The notes below the pieces were generated by a model that was not told where the DNA came from, did no database searches, and saw only the letters and a list, made by a program, of their open reading frames with translations. A stretch of DNA of 64,000 bases, taken from NCBI RefSeq assembly GCF_002135295.1, contig NZ_NEGG01000013.1:1-64000 (forward strand). The letters are read 5' to 3'. Below are positions 8,897-17,899 of this stretch, piece after piece. The stretch is from Acinetobacter sp. ANC 5054. GTDB lineage: Bacteria > Pseudomonadota > Gammaproteobacteria > Pseudomonadales > Moraxellaceae. Numbering within the stretch: the first letter of the stretch is position 1; the number at the start of each line of letters is the position of its first letter. The translations under genes and the position numbers were made by a program.

Positions 8897-10051
8897 TTAA
8901 GCAGTCACTGACTTAATCATGTCGCGTGCAATAATAATTTGCTGAATTTGGGTTGTGCCTTCATACAAACGGAACAAGCGCACATCACGATAAAAACGCT
9001 CAATAGAATATTCACTGATATAACCAGCACCACCATGAATCTGTAAACAGCGGTCAGCTACACGGCCACACATTTCTGTTGCAAACATTTTTGAACATGA
9101 CGCTTCTGTACTAATGTTCTCGCCCAAATCACGGCGACGAGCTGCATCTAAAACCATACATTTGGCGGCATATATTTCAGTTTTAGAGTCTGCCAGCATT
9201 CCTTGGATCAGCTGAAAGTTTGCAATAGGTTGACCAAATTGTTTACGTTCAATTGCATAATTTAACGCATCATCAAGCATCCGTTCTGCCATACCTGCGC
9301 TATAAGCAGCAATATGCAAGCGGCCTTTATCCAATACTTTCATTGCGGTTTTAAAACCAATGCCTTCAACACCGCCAATCAATTGGTCTTTATGTACACG
9401 GCAATTATCAAAAATCACATCACAGGTATAAGAACCTTTCTGTCCCATTTTCTTATCAATTTTACCCAGTGACAAACCTGCAGTGCCCGCTTCAACCAAG
9501 AACGCTGAAATACCTGCAGCGCCTTTAATTTCAGGATTGGTACGCGCCATAACAGTAAAAGTTTGTGCACGAGTTGCATTGGTAATAAACCGTTTAGTGC
9601 CATTTAGCACATAATAGTCACCGTCTTTCACGGCTGAAGTTTTTAGCGCTGCCGCATCTGATCCTGAATCTGGTTCAGTTAAACAAAAAGAACCAATAAT
9701 TTCACCGCTAGCATAACGCGGTAAGTATTTTTGTTTCTGCTCTTCTGTGCCATCAATCAGAATACCGCTTGAACCAATACCATTATTTGTACCAATTAAA
9801 GAACGAAATGCAGCAGAGGTATGACCAAGCTCAAATGCCACACGCACCTCTTCTTCCATGGTAATACCCAAACCGCCAAACTCTTCTGGAATCGTCAAGC
9901 CAAATAAACCCATTTCTCGCATTTGCTGCACAATATGCTCAGGGATCGCGTCAGTTTCGTCGACTTCATGCTCAAGTGGACGCAATTCATTTTGTACAAA
10001 ATCACGTAGTGTCGACAATAACTGCTCTAACATCTGTTCATCACGAATCAT
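8897..10051 (-). CDS. Acyl-CoA dehydrogenase, probable pimeloyl-CoA (dicarboxyl-CoA) dehydrogenase
   Basis: A 384-residue FAD-dependent acyl-CoA dehydrogenase. FCLTEPDSGSDAAALKT is the substrate/flavin motif, and RLYEGTTQIQQ carries the catalytic Glu at about 364. It resembles short-chain and dicarboxylate acyl-CoA dehydrogenases such as DcaA of Acinetobacter. It differs from the two-subunit PimC/PimD type of R. palustris. Start 10051 has TAGGAG just upstream. With gcdH it forms a two-gene unit with an operator palindrome 61 bases upstream. I infer it desaturates pimeloyl-CoA, because the island otherwise lacks an enzyme for that step. Confidence 0.8.
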   Translation of the reverse strand: MIRDEQMLEQLLSTLRDFVQNELRPLEHEVDETDAIPEHIVQQMREMGLFGLTIPEEFGGLGITMEEEVRVAFELGHTSAAFRSLIGTNNGIGSSGILIDGTEEQKQKYLPRYASGEIIGSFCLTEPDSGSDAAALKTSAVKDGDYYVLNGTKRFITNATRAQTFTVMARTNPEIKGAAGISAFLVEAGTAGLSLGKIDKKMGQKGSYTCDVIFDNCRVHKDQLIGGVEGIGFKTAMKVLDKGRLHIAAYSAGMAERMLDDALNYAIERKQFGQPIANFQLIQGMLADSKTEIYAAKCMVLDAARRRDLGENISTEASCSKMFATEMCGRVADRCLQIHGGAGYISEYSIERFYRDVRLFRLYEGTTQIQQIIIARDMIKSVTA

Positions 10052-10111
10052 TTTTTTCTCCTAGTCCATTTTTAGGATTAGACTTCCTTTATTTATCAAA
10101 ATAGTCATTTA

Positions 10112-10128
10112 ATTTCGTTATACGAAAC
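10112..10128. promoter_or_regulatory. Putative IclR operator, site 3 (acyl-CoA dehydrogenase promoter)
   Basis: ATTTCG-TTATA-CGAAAC matches the island motif with one mismatch between the half sites. It lies 61 bases upstream of the acyl-CoA dehydrogenase start. Confidence 0.65.
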
Positions 10129-10280
10129 ACGTTATCAACATTTCCTTATGGTGACAATTAAAATTCATCTAAATTATAAAAATAGTTACAAATTTTGGCC
10201 GTTTTCTGAAACATTTTATTTTTTATTGGCATTTAGATTGAACAATGTACAAAATTATCTTAAATTGTTTTGTGAATTAA

Positions 10281-10297
10281 GTTTTGCTATGCGGAAT
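10281..10297. promoter_or_regulatory. Putative IclR operator, site 4 (hydratase promoter)
   Basis: GTTTTG-CTATG-CGGAAT is a weaker copy of the motif, ending only eight bases before the hydratase ATG and covering its GGAA ribosome binding site region. This position suggests repression or a different promoter layout. Confidence 0.45.
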
Positions 10298-10305
10298 TTT
10301 AAAAA

Positions 10306-11085
10306 ATGAACCAAAATTCAGTTGTTCAAATAGACTATGCTTTACCTTCCATTGCAATTATAAAAATCAACCGTCCTGAAGCTAAAAATGCACTGAACAC
10401 CCAAGTGCGAAAATTGCTCGCAGAAGCCGTTGCTCAGCAAGTCGATAATGATGATATTCGCGTGATTGTATTGACAGGTGGTGATGACGTTTTTGCTGCT
10501 GGTGCTGATTTAACCGAGCTTGCGGAAGCAAGTTCTATGGATCTGTATTTACGCCGTACTGAACGTTATTGGCAAACGATTGCCAATTGCCCCAAGCCGA
10601 TTATTGCCGCTGTCAACGGCTTTGCACTGGGCGGTGGATGTGAACTCGCCATGCATGCAGACATAATTATTGCCGGTCAAAGTGCTCAATTTGGTCAACC
10701 AGAAATCAAAGTCGGCATTATGCCTGGTGCAGGTGGCACCCAGCGCTTGGTACGTGCCGTTGGTAAGTTTCAAGCCATGCGCATGATCATGACTGGATGC
10801 TTAGTCCCCGCAGAAGAAGCGCTTGCCATGGGTTTAGTATCTCAAGTCACAGACGATGCTGAGACCTTAAATACAGCATATAAAATGGCTCAACAAATTG
10901 CCAAACTGCCAGCCATTGCCCTTGAACAAATTAAAGAAGTGGTATTACTCAGTGAAGATGTGCCATTAAACGCAGGACTATCACTTGAACGTAAAGCTTT
11001 CCAATTGCTATTTAGTACCGAAGATCAAAAAGAAGGCATGGCAGCATTTTTAGATAAACGCAAACCAAACTTTCAAGGTAAATAA
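10306..11085 (+). CDS. Enoyl-CoA hydratase (PaaF/DcaE-like)
   Basis: A crotonase-family hydratase of 259 residues adding water to 2-enoyl-CoA. The oxyanion-hole motif VNGFALGGGCELAMHADI and the catalytic-Glu region FGQPEIKVGIMPGAGGTQRL (two Glu positions of true hydratases) are intact. It is closest by eye to PaaF and DcaE, which act on dicarboxyl-CoA intermediates. It is the first gene of a three-gene operon with a dehydrogenase and a thiolase, divergent from the acyl-CoA dehydrogenase. As no separate BadK is present, it may hydrate both the cyclohexene- and the heptenedioyl-CoA intermediates; that double role is a guess. Confidence 0.88.
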   Translation: MNQNSVVQIDYALPSIAIIKINRPEAKNALNTQVRKLLAEAVAQQVDNDDIRVIVLTGGDDVFAAGADLTELAEASSMDLYLRRTERYWQTIANCPKPIIAAVNGFALGGGCELAMHADIIIAGQSAQFGQPEIKVGIMPGAGGTQRLVRAVGKFQAMRMIMTGCLVPAEEALAMGLVSQVTDDAETLNTAYKMAQQIAKLPAIALEQIKEVVLLSEDVPLNAGLSLERKAFQLLFSTEDQKEGMAAFLDKRKPNFQGK

Positions 11086-11140
11086 ATTGAGTTAGCTCGT
11101 TCTACTTCAACATTGTGGACAGCAGCTTATTGAGGTAAAC

Positions 11141-12661
11141 ATGGACAGATTAATCAAAAACATTGGGGTGATTGGTGCAGGCATCATGGGCATTGGGATT
11201 GTGCAAATTGCAATTCAATCCAATCATCAAGTCTATTTATACGATGCCCAGCAAGATGCTGCAAAAAAAGCATATGACAAACTCAATACCACACTAAGCA
11301 GATTGGTCGAAAAAAATAAAATTTCCCAAACCGACTTAGAACAATCATTAGCGAATTTACATATTGTTGAAAATATTCAGGAATTGCATATCTGTGATTT
11401 GGTAATTGAGGCCATTATAGAAAAATTAGACATCAAGCAAAGTTTAATGAAACAGCTTGAAGCTATTGTGCGTCCAGAATGTATCTTAGCGTCGAATACA
11501 TCTTCCCTTTCAATTACTGAGATTGCAGCGCAATGTCAGCGACCAGATCGAGTGGTTGGTTATCACTTTTTCAATCCAGTACCATTGATGAAAGTGGTTG
11601 AAGTCATTCAAGGCTTACATACTGATACACAGATTATTGACCAACTCTCTGAACTCGCACGCTCGATGGGACATCGCCCTGTACGCACCAAAGATACGCC
11701 GGGATTTATTATTAATCATGCAGGTCGTGCATATGGAACAGAAGCACTTAAAATTTTGAGTGAAAATGTTGCATCGGTTGCTGAAATCGACCTCATTTTG
11801 AAAAAATCCTTAGGTTTTAAAATGGGACCTTTTGAACTGCTGGATCTGACTGGCTTAGATGTTTCCCACCCTGTCATGCTGTCAATTTACAACCAATATT
11901 ATCAAGAGCCACGCTATCGCCCGAATGTATTAACGCAGCAAATGCTCATTGGGAAAAAACTAGGCCGCAAAACAGGTGAAGGATTTTATAAATACATTGA
12001 TCAAGCCAAGCAAGAGATTGCAATTATTCCTAAGTACTCAGCACATCGTCATGATTTAAAAACAGTATGGCTTAGTACAGAATTTGACGATGATCATGAA
12101 AAACTCACCTCCCATTTAACACAAAAAGGGATTCAAATTAATCTCAATGCTCAGCCCAATAATGAAGACTTAATTCTAATTGCCAATTATGGCGATGACG
12201 CAACACATAGCGCACTACGTTTAGGCGTCAATCCTGAACAAGTTGTTTGTATTGATATGTTGGGAAATTTTGAGCAATGCAGCACTTTAATGCCTAGCCT
12301 GCTGACTCAGCCAAAAATGATTGAAGCTGCGCTGGATCTATTCAGTCAACCAAATGTTGAAGTCATAGTGATTGAAGAAAGCTCAGGCTTTGTTTCACAA
12401 CGTATTCTTGCCATGGTGGTGAATTTGGCTTGCGATATGGCGCAGCAGCAAATTGCCACAGTTGAAGATATCAATGCCGCAGTGAAACTTGGACTTGGTT
12501 ATCCATTTGGCCCGATTGAATGGGGCGATGTAATCGGCAAAGAAAAGATTTTAAGAATTCTCGAGCGTATTTCAAGTATCAGTCATGACCCACGTTATAG
12601 ACCAAGTCCGTGGTTACAAAGACGCTGCAAACTAAATCTATCACTCAACTATCAACGCTAA
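11141..12661 (+). CDS. 3-Hydroxyacyl-CoA dehydrogenase (PaaH/DcaH-like)
   Basis: A 506-residue NAD-dependent dehydrogenase that oxidises 3-hydroxyacyl-CoA, probably 3-hydroxypimeloyl-CoA here. The N-terminal Rossmann motif GVIGAGIMGIGI starts near residue 9. The catalytic histidine region is VVGYHFFNPVPLMKVVEVI, and two copies of the C-terminal 3HCDH domain follow (about 185-285 and 405-500), which gives the long form known for PaaH and DcaH. GAGG precedes the ATG by five bases. It lies 55 bases after the hydratase and 35 before the thiolase, so one transcript is likely. Confidence 0.9.
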   Translation: MDRLIKNIGVIGAGIMGIGIVQIAIQSNHQVYLYDAQQDAAKKAYDKLNTTLSRLVEKNKISQTDLEQSLANLHIVENIQELHICDLVIEAIIEKLDIKQSLMKQLEAIVRPECILASNTSSLSITEIAAQCQRPDRVVGYHFFNPVPLMKVVEVIQGLHTDTQIIDQLSELARSMGHRPVRTKDTPGFIINHAGRAYGTEALKILSENVASVAEIDLILKKSLGFKMGPFELLDLTGLDVSHPVMLSIYNQYYQEPRYRPNVLTQQMLIGKKLGRKTGEGFYKYIDQAKQEIAIIPKYSAHRHDLKTVWLSTEFDDDHEKLTSHLTQKGIQINLNAQPNNEDLILIANYGDDATHSALRLGVNPEQVVCIDMLGNFEQCSTLMPSLLTQPKMIEAALDLFSQPNVEVIVIEESSGFVSQRILAMVVNLACDMAQQQIATVEDINAAVKLGLGYPFGPIEWGDVIGKEKILRILERISSISHDPRYRPSPWLQRRCKLNLSLNYQR

Positions 12662-12696
12662 ATTTTTAGATTAAAAAACTTGAAGGAAAGAATGTT

Positions 12697-13905
12697 ATGA
12701 ATGCATATATTTACGATGGCTTACGCACGCCAATTGGTCGCCATGCAGGTAGTCTTGCCAGTATCCGTCCAGACAATCTTGCAGCACAAGTGATTAAATC
12801 TTTAGTGCAAAAAACGGGTATTGACGCCACTGATATTGAAGAAGTGATCTTGGGTAGCACCAATCAAGCGGGTGAAGATTGTCGAAATGTAGCACGCAAT
12901 GCTTTATTACTTGCAGAGCTGCCTGTTAGTGTCGCTGGTCAAACTGTCAATCGATTATGTGCTAGTGGTTTAGCAGCTGTTATTGATGCAGCTCGCGCAA
13001 TTCACTGTGGTGAAGGCAATCTATATATTGCTGGCGGTGTTGAAAGTATGTCACGTGCACCCTATGTTTTAGCCAAAGCTGAATCAGCTTATAGCCGAGA
13101 TATAAAAATGTTTGATACCACCATTGGCTCTCGTTTTCCAAATCCGGCATTAACCAAAATGTATGGCAATGACTCTATGCCTGAAACAGGTGACAATGTC
13201 GCTGAAGCTTTTGGCATTAGCCGTGAAGAGTCAGATCGCTTTGCAGCAGCTTCTCAAGCAAAATATGAACAAGCCAAGCAAGATGGTTTTTTCAAAGATG
13301 AAATTTTGACTATTGAAGTACCACAAGGTCGTAAAGCACCGCCGAAAATTGTAGATGAAGACGAACATCCACGCCCCTCATCAAACTTTGAAGCATTACA
13401 AAAACTCAAGCCTTTATTTGAAGGCGGTGTAGTCACCGCTGGCAATACATCTGGGGTCAATGATGGCGCAGCAGCATTACTCATTGGCAACGAAAGTGTT
13501 AAACAAAAATATGGCTTACAACCACTGGCTAAAATTTTAGCTTCAGCTTCTTCGGGTATTGAGCCTCGTATTATGGGTGCTGGTCCGATTGAAGCTATTA
13601 AGAAAGCCTTAAAGCGTGCCAATCTCAGTCTTGATGACATGGATATTATTGAAATTAATGAAGCTTTTGCACCACAAGTTTTATCTTGTCTGAAAGGCTT
13701 AAATGTTGCATTTGATGATCCAAGGGTAAATCCAAATGGTGGTGCAATCGCAATTGGTCATCCATTGGGTTGTTCGGGGGCACGTCTTGCATTAACTGTG
13801 GCGCGTGAGTTAAAACGCCGTAATAAAAAATATGCAGTGATCAGCCTATGTATTGGAGTTGGACAAGGTTTAGCGATGGTCATTGAAAATACACAGCTAA
13901 ACTAA
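12697..13905 (+). CDS. Acetyl-CoA acyltransferase (PcaF/PaaJ/DcaF-like thiolase)
   Basis: A thiolase of 402 residues, the usual size for 3-oxoadipyl-CoA thiolases, releasing acetyl-CoA from a 3-oxoacyl-CoA. The nucleophilic Cys is in NRLCASGL (about 88), the GHPLGCSGAR motif holds the catalytic His, and SLCIGVGQGLA holds the second Cys. GGVESMSRAPYV and DSMPETGDNVAE are typical of PcaF. In this operon the likely substrate is 3-oxopimeloyl-CoA, giving glutaryl-CoA for GcdH. RBS AAGGAAAG lies 11 bases upstream. A beta-ketoadipate role is less likely, as no other pca or paa genes are near. Confidence 0.9.
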   Translation: MNAYIYDGLRTPIGRHAGSLASIRPDNLAAQVIKSLVQKTGIDATDIEEVILGSTNQAGEDCRNVARNALLLAELPVSVAGQTVNRLCASGLAAVIDAARAIHCGEGNLYIAGGVESMSRAPYVLAKAESAYSRDIKMFDTTIGSRFPNPALTKMYGNDSMPETGDNVAEAFGISREESDRFAAASQAKYEQAKQDGFFKDEILTIEVPQGRKAPPKIVDEDEHPRPSSNFEALQKLKPLFEGGVVTAGNTSGVNDGAAALLIGNESVKQKYGLQPLAKILASASSGIEPRIMGAGPIEAIKKALKRANLSLDDMDIIEINEAFAPQVLSCLKGLNVAFDDPRVNPNGGAIAIGHPLGCSGARLALTVARELKRRNKKYAVISLCIGVGQGLAMVIENTQLN

Positions 13906-13940
13906 ATTGCATGAATTATGTGAAATTACAATTTTTATTG

Positions 13941-13957
13941 GTTCCGCTATACAGAAA
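13941..13957. promoter_or_regulatory. Putative IclR operator, site 5 (iclR promoter)
   Basis: GTTCCG-CTATA-CAGAAA is an imperfect copy of the island motif between the thiolase stop and the IclR gene. It is exactly 40 bases from site 6, about four helical turns, so both would face the same side of the DNA. Between them lies a small perfect repeat AGGCTT-CA-AAGCCT (13961-13974). Confidence 0.5.
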
Positions 13958-13980
13958 TTTAGGCTTCAAAGCCTCAAAAA

Positions 13981-13997
13981 GTTTTGTATAGCGAAAT
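13981..13997. promoter_or_regulatory. Putative IclR operator, site 6 (iclR promoter)
   Basis: GTTTTG-TATAG-CGAAAT fits the island motif with two mismatches between the half sites. It lies 49 bases upstream of the chosen IclR start, as expected for autoregulation. Confidence 0.55.
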
Positions 13998-14046
13998 TTA
14001 TTGTTATCATACATTGTGTATTGATTTAAAAAAGAACTGGAACACC

Positions 14047-14901
14047 ATGAATCATCAAGATGAAATTGCTCTTGAGCAAACAGAAAAAAAAATAAATTTA
14101 GATGAAATTCGCCTTGATCCAATTTCACATATCCATCGCGAAAATAATCCGCAATTTATTGCTTCGCTTGCACGTGGCTTGGAAATTCTGCGTTGTTTTA
14201 CCGCTACAACTCAAATTCTGGGTAACCAAGAATTGTCGCAATTAACAGGTTTACCGAAACCCACCATTGCACGTATTACCAATACCTTAGTTTCCCTTGG
14301 TTATTTGAAACAATTACCTAATTCAACCAAATACACCTTAGATACAGGTGTATTAGCACTCGGTTATGCTTCCCTTTCAAATATTTCTGCACGTATCCAT
14401 GCGCGTCCTTATATGGAAGAAATGGCAAAGTATGCTCAGGCACCTGTCGCAATGGCAACACGCGACCGTTTAAATATGCTGTATTTAGATGTGGTACAGG
14501 CAGAATCGAATTTGACCATGCGCCGCCCGATTGGCTCGACCATTCCACTACACAATACCGCAATGGGACGTGCTTGCTTGGCTGCGCTACCAGAAACTGA
14601 ACGCGAATTCATTATGGAAGCTTTAGCTAAACGCCATCAAGATGATTGGCCTATGATCAAACGCGGATTAGAACGTTCATTTCATGATTACCAAAACTAT
14701 GGCTACTGTTTGTCTTTAAGTGAATGGCATAAAGAAGTGAATTCGGTAGCTGTACCAATGGTACATCCTATCCATGGTTTATTGGTCTTCAACTGTGGAG
14801 CGCCAAGCTATTTAGTCAATCAAGAAAAGCTTGAAAATGAAATTGGGCCACGTCTGATCTATATGGTTCAAAATATTCAAGAAGCTTTAAACGCACTTTA
14901 A
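14047..14901 (+). CDS. IclR-family transcriptional regulator of the island
   Basis: A 284-residue regulator with an N-terminal winged helix-turn-helix (about residues 38-95, GNQELSQLTGLPKPTIARITNT split over the helix) and the IclR effector-binding domain after it. The N-terminal 35 residues are a charged extension, as in PcaU and PobR of Acinetobacter. The frame opens at 13984, but ATG 14047 avoids reading through operator site 6 and gives the family length. It sits at the end of the island in the direction of the beta-oxidation operon. The six palindromes found at island promoters, two at its own, make it the best candidate for their binding protein; activation or repression cannot be told from sequence. 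Confidence 0.88.
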   Translation: MNHQDEIALEQTEKKINLDEIRLDPISHIHRENNPQFIASLARGLEILRCFTATTQILGNQELSQLTGLPKPTIARITNTLVSLGYLKQLPNSTKYTLDTGVLALGYASLSNISARIHARPYMEEMAKYAQAPVAMATRDRLNMLYLDVVQAESNLTMRRPIGSTIPLHNTAMGRACLAALPETEREFIMEALAKRHQDDWPMIKRGLERSFHDYQNYGYCLSLSEWHKEVNSVAVPMVHPIHGLLVFNCGAPSYLVNQEKLENEIGPRLIYMVQNIQEALNAL

Positions 14902-15021
14902 AAAGATATTGTTTTATTCAGTCAAACATTCTCTTGAATAAAAAAACTAGTGCCTGTTGGGTTTGCTTCGTTTTACTTGATACATCCCAAATTAGTTTTC
15001 TTGACTCCATAGTGATCCATT

Positions 15022-15058
15022 AAAAAGCCAGACTGTATAATTACAGACTGGCTTTTTT
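15022..15058 (-). terminator. Rho-independent terminator after etfBA
   Basis: AAAAAGCCAG and CTGGCTTTTTT pair, with CTGTA/TACAG continuing the stem. It is placed directly downstream of etfA and may also stop transcripts from the IclR side. Confidence 0.8.
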
Positions 15059-15078
15059 ATTTAGGTCTTCAAGTATCG

Positions 15079-16011
15079 TTAAATATGTGACACCAATTCA
15101 GGAACAACACTATTTAAGTCACCCACTAACCAGTAGTCAGCTACTGCATTAATTGGTGCTTCTTCGTCTTTGTTGATCGCTACGATCACTTTAGAATCTT
15201 TCATACCTGCCAAGTGCTGAATCGCACCTGAGATACCGACAGCGATATACAGTTCTGGCGCAACGATTTTACCCGTTTGACCTACTTGCATATCGTTTGG
15301 TACGAAGCCAGCATCTACTGCAGCACGTGACGCGCCTTGAGCAGCACCAAGCTTGTCAGCCAATGGGTCAAGTACAGTGTGGTAGTTTTCACCTGAACCT
15401 ACACCGCGACCACCAGATACGACAATGCGAGCAGCAGTTAATTCTGGACGTTCAGATTTAACGATTTCTTCGTTAATGAACTTAGAAATACCTGCATCAC
15501 CAGCAGAAGCAAGCGCTTCAACTGCAGCAGAACCGCCTTCCGCAGCAACTGGATCAAATGCAGTACCACGTACAGTTGCAACAACGATTGATTCGTCAGA
15601 TTGAACTGTAGCAATCGCGTTGCCTGCATAAATAGGACGCTTGAATGTATTTGCTGAATCTACTGCAGTAATGTCAGTGATCATGCTGACATCAAGAAGT
15701 GCAGCTGCGCGAGGCAGAATGTTTTTACCAGTTGTTGTAGACGCAGCAAGAATGTGCGAATAGCCAGAACCGATAGAAGCAACTAACTTCGCTACGTTTT
15801 CAGCCAATTGGTTTTCATAAGCTGCGTCGTCAGCTAACAATACTTTGCTTACGCCCGCAACTTTAGCCGCTTGGTCAGCAACAGCTTGTGCGCCTGAACC
15901 AGCTACCAATACAGTGATATCACCACCGATTTTTTGCGCTGCAGCAACAACGTTTAAAGTTGCACCGTTTAGTGCTTTGTTGTCGTGCTCAGCGATAACT
16001 AAAATACTCAT
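15079..16011 (-). CDS. etfA: Electron transfer flavoprotein subunit alpha
   Basis: The FAD-carrying subunit of ETF (310 residues), which takes electrons from acyl-CoA dehydrogenases and passes them to ETF-ubiquinone oxidoreductase. The C-terminal FAD domain is complete: VVSGGRGVGSGENY, QVGQTGKIVAPELY, AVGISGAIQHLAGMK and INKDEEAPINAVADYWLVGD. etfB ends 17 bases upstream, so the two are co-transcribed. The pair can serve the five acyl-CoA dehydrogenases of this window, but is a housekeeping system in its own right. Confidence 0.96.
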   Translation of the reverse strand: MSILVIAEHDNKALNGATLNVVAAAQKIGGDITVLVAGSGAQAVADQAAKVAGVSKVLLADDAAYENQLAENVAKLVASIGSGYSHILAASTTTGKNILPRAAALLDVSMITDITAVDSANTFKRPIYAGNAIATVQSDESIVVATVRGTAFDPVAAEGGSAAVEALASAGDAGISKFINEEIVKSERPELTAARIVVSGGRGVGSGENYHTVLDPLADKLGAAQGASRAAVDAGFVPNDMQVGQTGKIVAPELYIAVGISGAIQHLAGMKDSKVIVAINKDEEAPINAVADYWLVGDLNSVVPELVSHI

Positions 16012-16028
16012 GATTTTATCCTTCTGTA

Positions 16029-16781
16029 TTAGATCACTTTCGCTTCGTTTTTCAATTTTTCTACAAGCTCGTCTACAGACTTCACTTGTACGCCAGCTTT
16101 ACGTTCTGCAGGCGCTTCAACTTTAACAGTCTTAAGCTTAGTTGCAAGGTTAACGCCATAATCAGCTGGTGACTTAGTATCAAGCGGTTTTTTACGCGCT
16201 TTCATGATGTTTGGAAGAGCTGCATAACGTGGCTCGTTCAAACGTAAGTCAGTTGTGATGATTGCTGGAAGTGCAAGTTCAACAGTTTGTAAACCACCGT
16301 CGATTTCACGAGTCACTTGTACTTTGTCGCCTTCAACTTTAACTTCTGAAGCGAAAGTACCTTGGCCTGCACCTAGAAGCGCACCAAGCATCTGACCAAC
16401 TTGGTTAGAGTCGTCATCAATCGCTTGTTTACCAAGAAGGATCAATTGAGGTTGTTCAGCTTCAACAACACCTTTTAGGATTTTTGCAATTTCAAGTGCA
16501 CCTAATTGGTTTTCGTCAGCTTCAACAAGGATACCGCGGTCTGCGCCAAGCGCCATAGAAGAACGGATTTGTTCTTGCGCTTCTTTAGGACCAATAGAAA
16601 CAACAACGATTTCTGAAACAGTTCCTTTTTCTTTTAAGCGAACCGCTTCTTCCACTGCGATTTCACAGAATGGGTTGATTGACATCTTAACGTTAGTAAG
16701 GTCAACCCCACTATTGTCCGGCTTAACGCGAACTTTAACGTTGGCATCAACCACACGTTTTACAGCAACAAGAGCCTTCAT
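16029..16781 (-). CDS. etfB: Electron transfer flavoprotein subunit beta
   Basis: The AMP-binding subunit of ETF (250 residues). [19 protein letters not shown] at the N-terminus, [18 protein letters not shown], and the ETF-beta signature around [34 protein letters not shown] (spread over residues 160-200) are clear. The open frame reaches 16949, but ATG 16781 has GAGGA seven bases upstream and gives the standard length. It is transcribed with etfA. Confidence 0.96.
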   Translation of the reverse strand: MKALVAVKRVVDANVKVRVKPDNSGVDLTNVKMSINPFCEIAVEEAVRLKEKGTVSEIVVVSIGPKEAQEQIRSSMALGADRGILVEADENQLGALEIAKILKGVVEAEQPQLILLGKQAIDDDSNQVGQMLGALLGAGQGTFASEVKVEGDKVQVTREIDGGLQTVELALPAIITTDLRLNEPRYAALPNIMKARKKPLDTKSPADYGVNLATKLKTVKVEAPAERKAGVQVKSVDELVEKLKNEAKVI

Positions 16782-17293
16782 GTAATCCTCGGCTGTTTTA
16801 GCAAAAGTAAATGTTGAGAAAAGTTCTTTTAAACTCTTCACTTTAAATTTTTTAGGTGCCCTATCTTGCAATGTGTTCGGCATTTCGGTCAAGTCACAAT
16901 TACCGAAAGACCTGTAAAAAAGCGTAATTTCCTTGAACTTATCGTTCACATTTCTTAGAAAACGATGCAGTTATCTAAAATTCCTCATTATTTACTTATT
17001 TTTTAATCTTTGATTTTTATTATTTTTTTACTTGATTTAGCTCATCAAAAGATCTGATTTAATATCTATTTTCGATCAATCTTTTTGAAATAGAGCATTT
17101 TGACTACACATTCGGCAACATATCAGAACTTGTCATTTAGGATAGAAGCTCGATTTATTTTTGCAAAAAACCTGCTTACTGAGCCAAAAATTACAATTTA
17201 TTGGCTTTCAATCTTTAGCAATGATTCTTTATTCAAAGAAAATTCATAAAAAAACCTCCGCATAACGGAGGTTTAAACGTTTAATACAGGCTA
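16782..17293. other. 512-base region upstream of etfB
   Basis: No gene is supported here. The first 168 bases are an open extension of the etfB frame without similarity to ETF. The rest is AT-rich and probably holds the etfBA promoter and the terminator of the LysE-type gene at 17252-17274. Confidence 0.4.
17252..17274 (-). terminator. Rho-independent terminator after the LysE-type gene
   Basis: AAACCTCCG-CATAA-CGGAGGTTT is a perfect 9-bp stem; the A-run upstream gives the U-tract on the minus strand. Confidence 0.8.
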
Positions 17294-17899
17294 TTAATTT
17301 GCAATAAGCCAACTTGCTGCTAATGCCAATAAGCCGCCTGATGTACCATCAATCCACTTTTGTTTACGTTCATCAATCTCTGTTTTTTGGGTAATTCGAG
17401 CAAAAATCAGACTCAAGCTACAATACACCACAAAGATTAAGCCGATAAATATAAATGACAGGATTAAACCTTGGCTTACGGTATTAGCTGATTTATCGAT
17501 AAACTGCGGCAGGATCGCAAAATAGATCAGCATACCTTTAGGGTTCAACAATGCCGTGAAAAAACCTTTTTTTACTGGGTTACTCGCTGACTTCTCCTCA
17601 ATCCGCAATGTGTTTTTGCTAAAGACAGAACGCAATAAATGCGCGGATAAATACAATAAATAAGCGATACCTAACCAACGAATGGTTTCAAATAAAATAG
17701 GGAAAGACACAATAATCGCGGCAATACCGAGCGCAACTAAAATTGAATGGACTAAATAACCTGAACACACGCCTACAGTTGCCATCATGCCCGCTTTTGC
17801 ATCCTTACCCATCACTTGTGACAGGATAAAAAGCATATCTGGTCCTGGTGTGAAAATAAGGGGGATTACCGTTAAGGCAAACAATGCAAATACAGACAT
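17294..17899 (-). CDS. LysE/RhtB-family amino-acid exporter
   Basis: An inner-membrane exporter of about 201 residues with the six hydrophobic segments of the LysE/RhtB family. The family signature TPGPDMLFILSQ is near the N-terminus, followed by GMMATVGVCSGYLVHS and NPKGMLIYFAILPQF. The frame opens with a TTG at 17905, but ATG 17899 is the better start, with GGGA about ten bases upstream. It is divergent from an Lrp-type regulator gene 116 bases away, the usual pairing for amino-acid efflux. The substrate cannot be read from the sequence. Confidence 0.88.
   Translation of the reverse strand: MSVFALFALTVIPLIFTPGPDMLFILSQVMGKDAKAGMMATVGVCSGYLVHSILVALGIAAIIVSFPILFETIRWLGIAYLLYLSAHLLRSVFSKNTLRIEEKSASNPVKKGFFTALLNPKGMLIYFAILPQFIDKSANTVSQGLILSFIFIGLIFVVYCSLSLIFARITQKTEIDERKQKWIDGTSGGLLALAASWLIAN

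Noticed and set aside
16782..16949. N-terminal extension of EtfB
   Set aside because: The extension has no ETF similarity, and ATG 16781 has a good ribosome binding site and gives the standard length.
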